Shown: positions 60,854 through 64,000 of the stretch, one piece after another
Position numbering within the stretch: position 1 is the stretch's first letter
How the letters are laid out: each line of letters opens with the position of its first letter
NCBI RefSeq assembly: GCF_024753245.1
Contig: NZ_JANUGX010000004.1
Location: forward strand, 1-64,000
Reading direction: 5' to 3'
DNA from: Massilia norwichensis
Lineage (GTDB): Bacteria; Pseudomonadota; Gammaproteobacteria; Burkholderiales; Burkholderiaceae_D
DNA length: 64,000 nt
Notes under the pieces: generated by a model
Told to the model about the DNA's origin: nothing
The model's input: only the letters and a program-made list of their open reading frames with translations
Databases searched by the model: none
Made by a program: the position numbers and the translations under genes

Positions 60854-61597
60854 TCAGACGCGGAGCGCGGCGCCGATCGCATCGTGCGCCGCCTTCGCCA
60901 GCTCACGCCGATGCGCACCCTGCGTCTCGATCGGCGCCAGGCAGGCCAGGCGCGCGCGTACCGGCTCGCCTTTCAAAATGCGGAAGATGCTGTCGACGAA
61001 GGTCGTGTCGCCGGTGTAGTCGACCGCCGGATGCCAGCCGCCCGCGCTGTCGAGATAGGCCAGCGCGACCGGCTGCACCGGCACTTCGGCGTCGATGGCC
61101 GCCTCGAACAGGTTGGCGTGGAAGGGCAGCAGGCTGCCCTGGCTGGCCGTGGTCCCCTCCGGGAAGAAGACCACGCGCTGATGCTGGGCCAGCGCATCGA
61201 CCAGTCCCTTGAAAATGTGGCGCAGGTCGCGCCGGTTGCCGCGCGCGATGAACACGGTGCCGGCCTGCGCGACCAGCCAGCCGAGCACCGGCCAGGCGCG
61301 GATCTCGGCCTTGGCCACGAAGCGGCAGGGGTGCAGGGAATTGATGACGAAGATGTCGAGCCAGGAGATGTGGTTCGACACGATCAGCGCGTGTCCCAAT
61401 GCGGTTTGTTCACCATCTGCGCCCTGCCCGCGCTCGAGCTCGACCCGGCAGATGCGCAGCAGGCGCGCCGACCAGCGCCGCACCAGGCGCTCGCGCAGCG
61501 CCGCGCCGGCCCAGGGAAAGACCAGCGCGCAGGTCAGCAAGCCTTGCAGCAGGTGGAGGATGAGGCGCGCAAGGCGCCATCCGAGCCGGATGTTCAC
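60854..61597 (-). CDS. Lysophospholipid acyltransferase (PlsC family)
   Basis: 247 aa. N-terminal TM about 8-32, then motif I NHISWLD (H-x4-D), VAKAEIRAWPVLGWLVAQAGTVFIARG, motif III FFPEGTTASQG and motif IV VPVQPVAL. The NHISWLD pattern and length fit 1-acylglycerol-3-phosphate or ornithine-lipid (OlsA-like) acyltransferases. 10 bp downstream of pyrC', so it is likely the last gene of the pyr operon, the usual Burkholderiales order. Confidence 0.87.
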   Translation of the reverse strand: MNIRLGWRLARLILHLLQGLLTCALVFPWAGAALRERLVRRWSARLLRICRVELERGQGADGEQTALGHALIVSNHISWLDIFVINSLHPCRFVAKAEIRAWPVLGWLVAQAGTVFIARGNRRDLRHIFKGLVDALAQHQRVVFFPEGTTASQGSLLPFHANLFEAAIDAEVPVQPVALAYLDSAGGWHPAVDYTGDTTFVDSIFRILKGEPVRARLACLAPIETQGAHRRELAKAAHDAIGAALRV

Positions 61598-61607
61598 GCG
61601 CCGGGTA

Positions 61608-62897
61608 TCAGGCTCGGCGCTCCCACGCCAGGTGGCCGGCGACCACGGTCGCCCTCACCTGCCCGCTCAGCTCATAGCCGAGGAAGGGCGTGTGCTTGCC
61701 CTGGCTGGCCAGCGCGGACGGCGCCACCAGCCAGCGTGCCTGCGGGTCGAACACCACCACGTCGGCGCTGGCGCCGACCGACAGCGTGCCCGCCGGCAGG
61801 CCGGCCATGCGCGCCGGATCGGCGGTGATCTTGCGGATCGCCTGCGCCAGCGCGTCCGTGGCTGCATGCTGCTCTTCCGCCCATTTCAGGGTCAGGGACA
61901 GCAGCAGTTCCAGGCCGGTGGCGCCGGGCGAAGCTTCGGCGAAGGGCAGCAGCTTCTCGTCGTCGTCGACCGGGGTGTGGTCCGAGCAGACGGCGTCGAT
62001 CGTCCCATCCAGCAGCGCCGCGCGGATCGCTTCGCGGTCGCGCTGGGTGCGCAGCGGCGGCGTCAGGCGCGCGTTGGGGTCGAAGAAGCCGATGTCGGCA
62101 TCGGTCATGTGCAGGTGGTGCACGCCGACGTCGCAGGTGACCGGCAGGCCTTCCTTCTTGGCGGCGCGGATCAGCTCCAGCGCCGCGCTTGATGAAATAC
62201 GGCACAGGTGCACGCGCGCGCCGCTGGCCCGCATCAGTTCGAAGATGGTGTGCAGGGCGATGGTCTCGGACATCACCGGCACGCCGGACAGGCCCAGGCG
62301 CGACGCCAGCGGACCGGCATGCGCCACGCCGCCGCGGCCGATGTACGGGTCCTGCGGGCGCAGCCAGACGGTGTAGCCGAAGGTTTTCGCATACTGCAGC
62401 GCGCGCAGCAGCACGGTGGTGTCCTCGATCGGCTCCTCGGCCTGGGCGAAGCCGATGCAGCCGGCTTCGGTCAGCTCGGCCATTTCGGTCAGGGACTTGC
62501 CCTTCAGGCCGACAGTGAGCGCGCCCAGCGGATGCACGTTGGCCTGGTTCAGGATGCGCGCGCGGTGCTTGAGCATCTCGACCAGGCCCGGCTCGTCGAG
62601 CACCGGGTCGGTGTCGGGCGGGCAGACCAGCGTGGTCACGCCGCCCTGCATCGCCGCCTGCATCTCCGACTCCAGTGTCGCCTTGTATTCGTAACCCGGC
62701 TCGCGCAGGCGGGCCGAGAGGTCGACCAGGCCCGGCGCCACCACCAGGCCGGTGGCGTCGATGGTGCGGGCGGCTTCGAAACCCTCCGGCGCGCTGCCCA
62801 CGCCCGCCACCTTGCCGTCGGCGATGTACAGGTCCTGCACGGCATCGATGCCGTTTGCCGGATCGATCACCCGGCCGTTCTTGATATGTAAGTTCAT
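61608..62897 (-). CDS. Dihydroorotase-like protein PyrC' (probably catalytically inactive)
   Basis: A 429-aa amidohydrolase fold protein. The metal motif D-x-H-x-H-L-R-E-P-G of active dihydroorotases is degenerate: GLVDLSARLREPG with S61 and R63 where the two histidines should be. The lysine that is normally carboxylated is also missing (GCIGFAQAEEP). The fold and length are otherwise complete. This is the pyrC' type, known in Pseudomonas to be an inactive partner needed to assemble the aspartate carbamoyltransferase dodecamer. A functional dihydroorotase must be encoded elsewhere. 11 bp after pyrB. Confidence 0.88.
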   Translation of the reverse strand: MNLHIKNGRVIDPANGIDAVQDLYIADGKVAGVGSAPEGFEAARTIDATGLVVAPGLVDLSARLREPGYEYKATLESEMQAAMQGGVTTLVCPPDTDPVLDEPGLVEMLKHRARILNQANVHPLGALTVGLKGKSLTEMAELTEAGCIGFAQAEEPIEDTTVLLRALQYAKTFGYTVWLRPQDPYIGRGGVAHAGPLASRLGLSGVPVMSETIALHTIFELMRASGARVHLCRISSSAALELIRAAKKEGLPVTCDVGVHHLHMTDADIGFFDPNARLTPPLRTQRDREAIRAALLDGTIDAVCSDHTPVDDDEKLLPFAEASPGATGLELLLSLTLKWAEEQHAATDALAQAIRKITADPARMAGLPAGTLSVGASADVVVFDPQARWLVAPSALASQGKHTPFLGYELSGQVRATVVAGHLAWERRA

Positions 62898-62908
62898 GCG
62901 TGCGAAGG

Positions 62909-63874
62909 TTAAGTATGACTACCGGCCACAATGCTCATCACCGCCATCCGTACCGCGATACCGAAGGTCACCTGCGGCAGGATCACCGCCTGCGCGCCGT
63001 CCGCCACGGCCGAGTCGATCTCGACGCCGCGGTTCATCGGTCCCGGGTGCATCACGATCGCATCCGGCTTGGCCAGGGCCAGGCGCTCCGGCGTCAGGCC
63101 GTAGCTCTTGAAGTATTCGCCGGCCGAAGGCAGCAGCGCGCCCGTCATGCGCTCGTTCTGCAGGCGCAGCATGATGATCACGTCGACGTCCTTCAGGCCT
63201 TCGTCGATGTCGGTGAACACGCGCACGCCCATCTGTTCCAGGCCGCCCGGTAGCAGCGTATGCGGGGCGATCGCGCGCACTTCCGGCACGCCCAGCGTGG
63301 TCAGCGCGTGGATGTCCGAACGCGCCACGCGGCTGTGCAGGATGTCGCCGACGATGGCCACGCGCAGGTTGGTGAAGTCCTTCTTGTAGTGCCTGATCGT
63401 GTACATGTCGAGCAGGCCTTGGGTCGGGTGCGCATGGCGGCCGTCGCCGGCGTTCACCACGTGCACGTGGTTCTGCTTCGTATCGTTCAGGTGCTTGGCG
63501 ATCAGGTAGGGCGCGCCCGACTGCGAGTGGCGCACCACGAACATGTCGGCATGCATGGCCGCCAGGTTGTCGATGGTGTCGAGCAGGGACTCGCCCTTCG
63601 AGGTCGAGGAGGCAGCGATGTTCAGGTTGATGACGTCGGCCGACAGGCGCTTGGAGGCGATCTCGAAGGTGGTGCGGGTGCGGGTCGAGTTCTCGAAGAA
63701 CAGGTTGAACACGCTCTTGCCGCGCATGAGCGGCACCTTCTTGACCTCGCGGTCCGAAATGCTCACGAAGCTCGAGGCGGTGTCGAGGATGTGGTTGAGG
63801 ATGGACTTGGGCAGGCCTTCGATACTCAGAAGGTGCTGCAGCTCGCCGTTCTTGTTGAGTTGCGGGTTATGCAT
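62909..63874 (-). CDS. pyrB: Aspartate carbamoyltransferase catalytic subunit
   Basis: 321 aa. Carbamoyl aspartate synthesis, the committed step of pyrimidine biosynthesis. Carbamoyl-phosphate loop S63-T-R-T-R-T ([12 protein letters not shown]), [13 protein letters not shown], the 80s-loop-like region, [15 protein letters not shown] and MLRLQNERM. Start at 63874 inside the pyrR end (8-bp overlap). No pyrI; the PyrC' neighbour likely plays the structural role. Confidence 0.95.
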   Translation of the reverse strand: MHNPQLNKNGELQHLLSIEGLPKSILNHILDTASSFVSISDREVKKVPLMRGKSVFNLFFENSTRTRTTFEIASKRLSADVINLNIAASSTSKGESLLDTIDNLAAMHADMFVVRHSQSGAPYLIAKHLNDTKQNHVHVVNAGDGRHAHPTQGLLDMYTIRHYKKDFTNLRVAIVGDILHSRVARSDIHALTTLGVPEVRAIAPHTLLPGGLEQMGVRVFTDIDEGLKDVDVIIMLRLQNERMTGALLPSAGEYFKSYGLTPERLALAKPDAIVMHPGPMNRGVEIDSAVADGAQAVILPQVTFGIAVRMAVMSIVAGSHT

Positions 63875-64000
63875 TGTCGTCTTCGATCGTGAGCGAGAGT
63901 TGACCGGCGCTAGTGCGCGACAGGGCCAGCGACTGGCCAGGCGGGAGAACGGTGCGCACGCCCGCGAAATCCGCCGCGACCGGCAGTTCGCGGCCGCCAC
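63867..64000 (-). CDS. pyrR: PyrR, C-terminal end only (runs off the window)
   Basis: The last ~44 codons of an ORF entering from the right edge, with TAA at 63869-63867 overlapping the pyrB start. The readable end [20 protein letters not shown] and GQSLALSRT followed by a short acidic tail fits the C-terminus of the PyrR pyrimidine regulator/uracil phosphoribosyltransferase, whose D-R-G-G-R-E-L-P-I block binds nucleotide. The order pyrR-pyrB-pyrC' supports this. Confidence 0.8.
   Translation of the reverse strand, partial: GGRELPVAADFAGVRTVLPPGQSLALSRTSAGQLSLTIEDDNA

Noticed and set aside
1..64000. CRISPR array, prophage, insertion sequence or restriction/defence island
   Set aside because: No regularly spaced direct repeats, no transposase, integrase cluster, phage structural, methylase or toxin-antitoxin genes are seen. 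The only recombinase is XerD.

Overview
This window looks like a GC-rich chromosomal segment of a betaproteobacterium, most likely Burkholderiales and within that Oxalobacteraceae (Massilia/Duganella/Janthinobacterium-like). That placement is inference. It rests on the gene orders miaB-phoH-ybeY and corC-lnt-glyQ-glyS-gmhB-plsC, a pyrR-pyrB-pyrC' operon with a pseudo-dihydroorotase, a short H-NS-type protein ending in the betaproteobacterial DNA-binding motif, and a PEP-CTERM mini-protein. Nearly all of the window is ordinary chromosome. I see no prophage, insertion sequence, CRISPR array or plasmid module.

Layout, left to right. The first ~175 bases are G/C homopolymer runs that look like an assembly or sequencing artefact. 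Next come a 58-aa charged protein, xerD and ogt, all leftward, and a probable 6S-like structured RNA with its own terminator. A C4-dicarboxylate TRAP uptake operon (dctPQM) is divergent from its two-component regulator (dctS, dctR). Positions 8.3-18.6 kb hold housekeeping genes: queG, tsaE, amiC, a hexose-6-phosphate epimerase, an alpha-carbonic anhydrase, a DedA protein, a cyclophilin, mutL and miaA, followed by two identical tRNA-Met genes. Positions 19-24 kb hold a secreted M42-type peptidase, two unknown proteins, a LysR regulator divergent from a D-tartrate dehydratase, and DUF2007 and DUF445 proteins. Positions 25-29.6 kb hold a leftward acyl-CoA catabolic cluster (CoA transferase/racemase, acyl-CoA dehydrogenase, SCP-x-type thiolase) divergent from a TetR regulator. 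Then come a YbaL-type K+/H+ antiporter, a FUSC-type membrane protein, an FtsH-like AAA+ metalloprotease, a PEP-CTERM mini-protein, a DUF1697 protein, a GST, and a small-protein/HDOD pair.

From 39.8 kb the conserved operon miaB-phoH-ybeY // corC-lnt-glyQ-glyS-gmhB-plsC-ygjP-like runs rightward. It is split between ybeY and corC by a leftward two-gene molybdenum hydroxylase (iorAB-like). LPS core genes (waaA, waaC, phosphomannomutase) run leftward, then H-NS and a WecA/MraY-like phosphotransferase. apaH is convergent with plsC and the pyrimidine genes pyrC', pyrB and the 3' end of pyrR, which runs off the window.

Two families of short palindromic intergenic repeats punctuate the window: R1, core TTCCCGCGCAGGCGGGAA, and R2, core GGGTGGGCACCC. 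The observations most worth a second look are the 6S-like RNA, the compound hairpin inside the dct operon, R2 copies that supply stop codons, the iorAB module splitting an operon, the FtsH-like paralogue, the small protein coupled to HDOD, a frameshifted small membrane protein, and three genes whose -10-like hexamer lies exactly 6 nt before the ATG.
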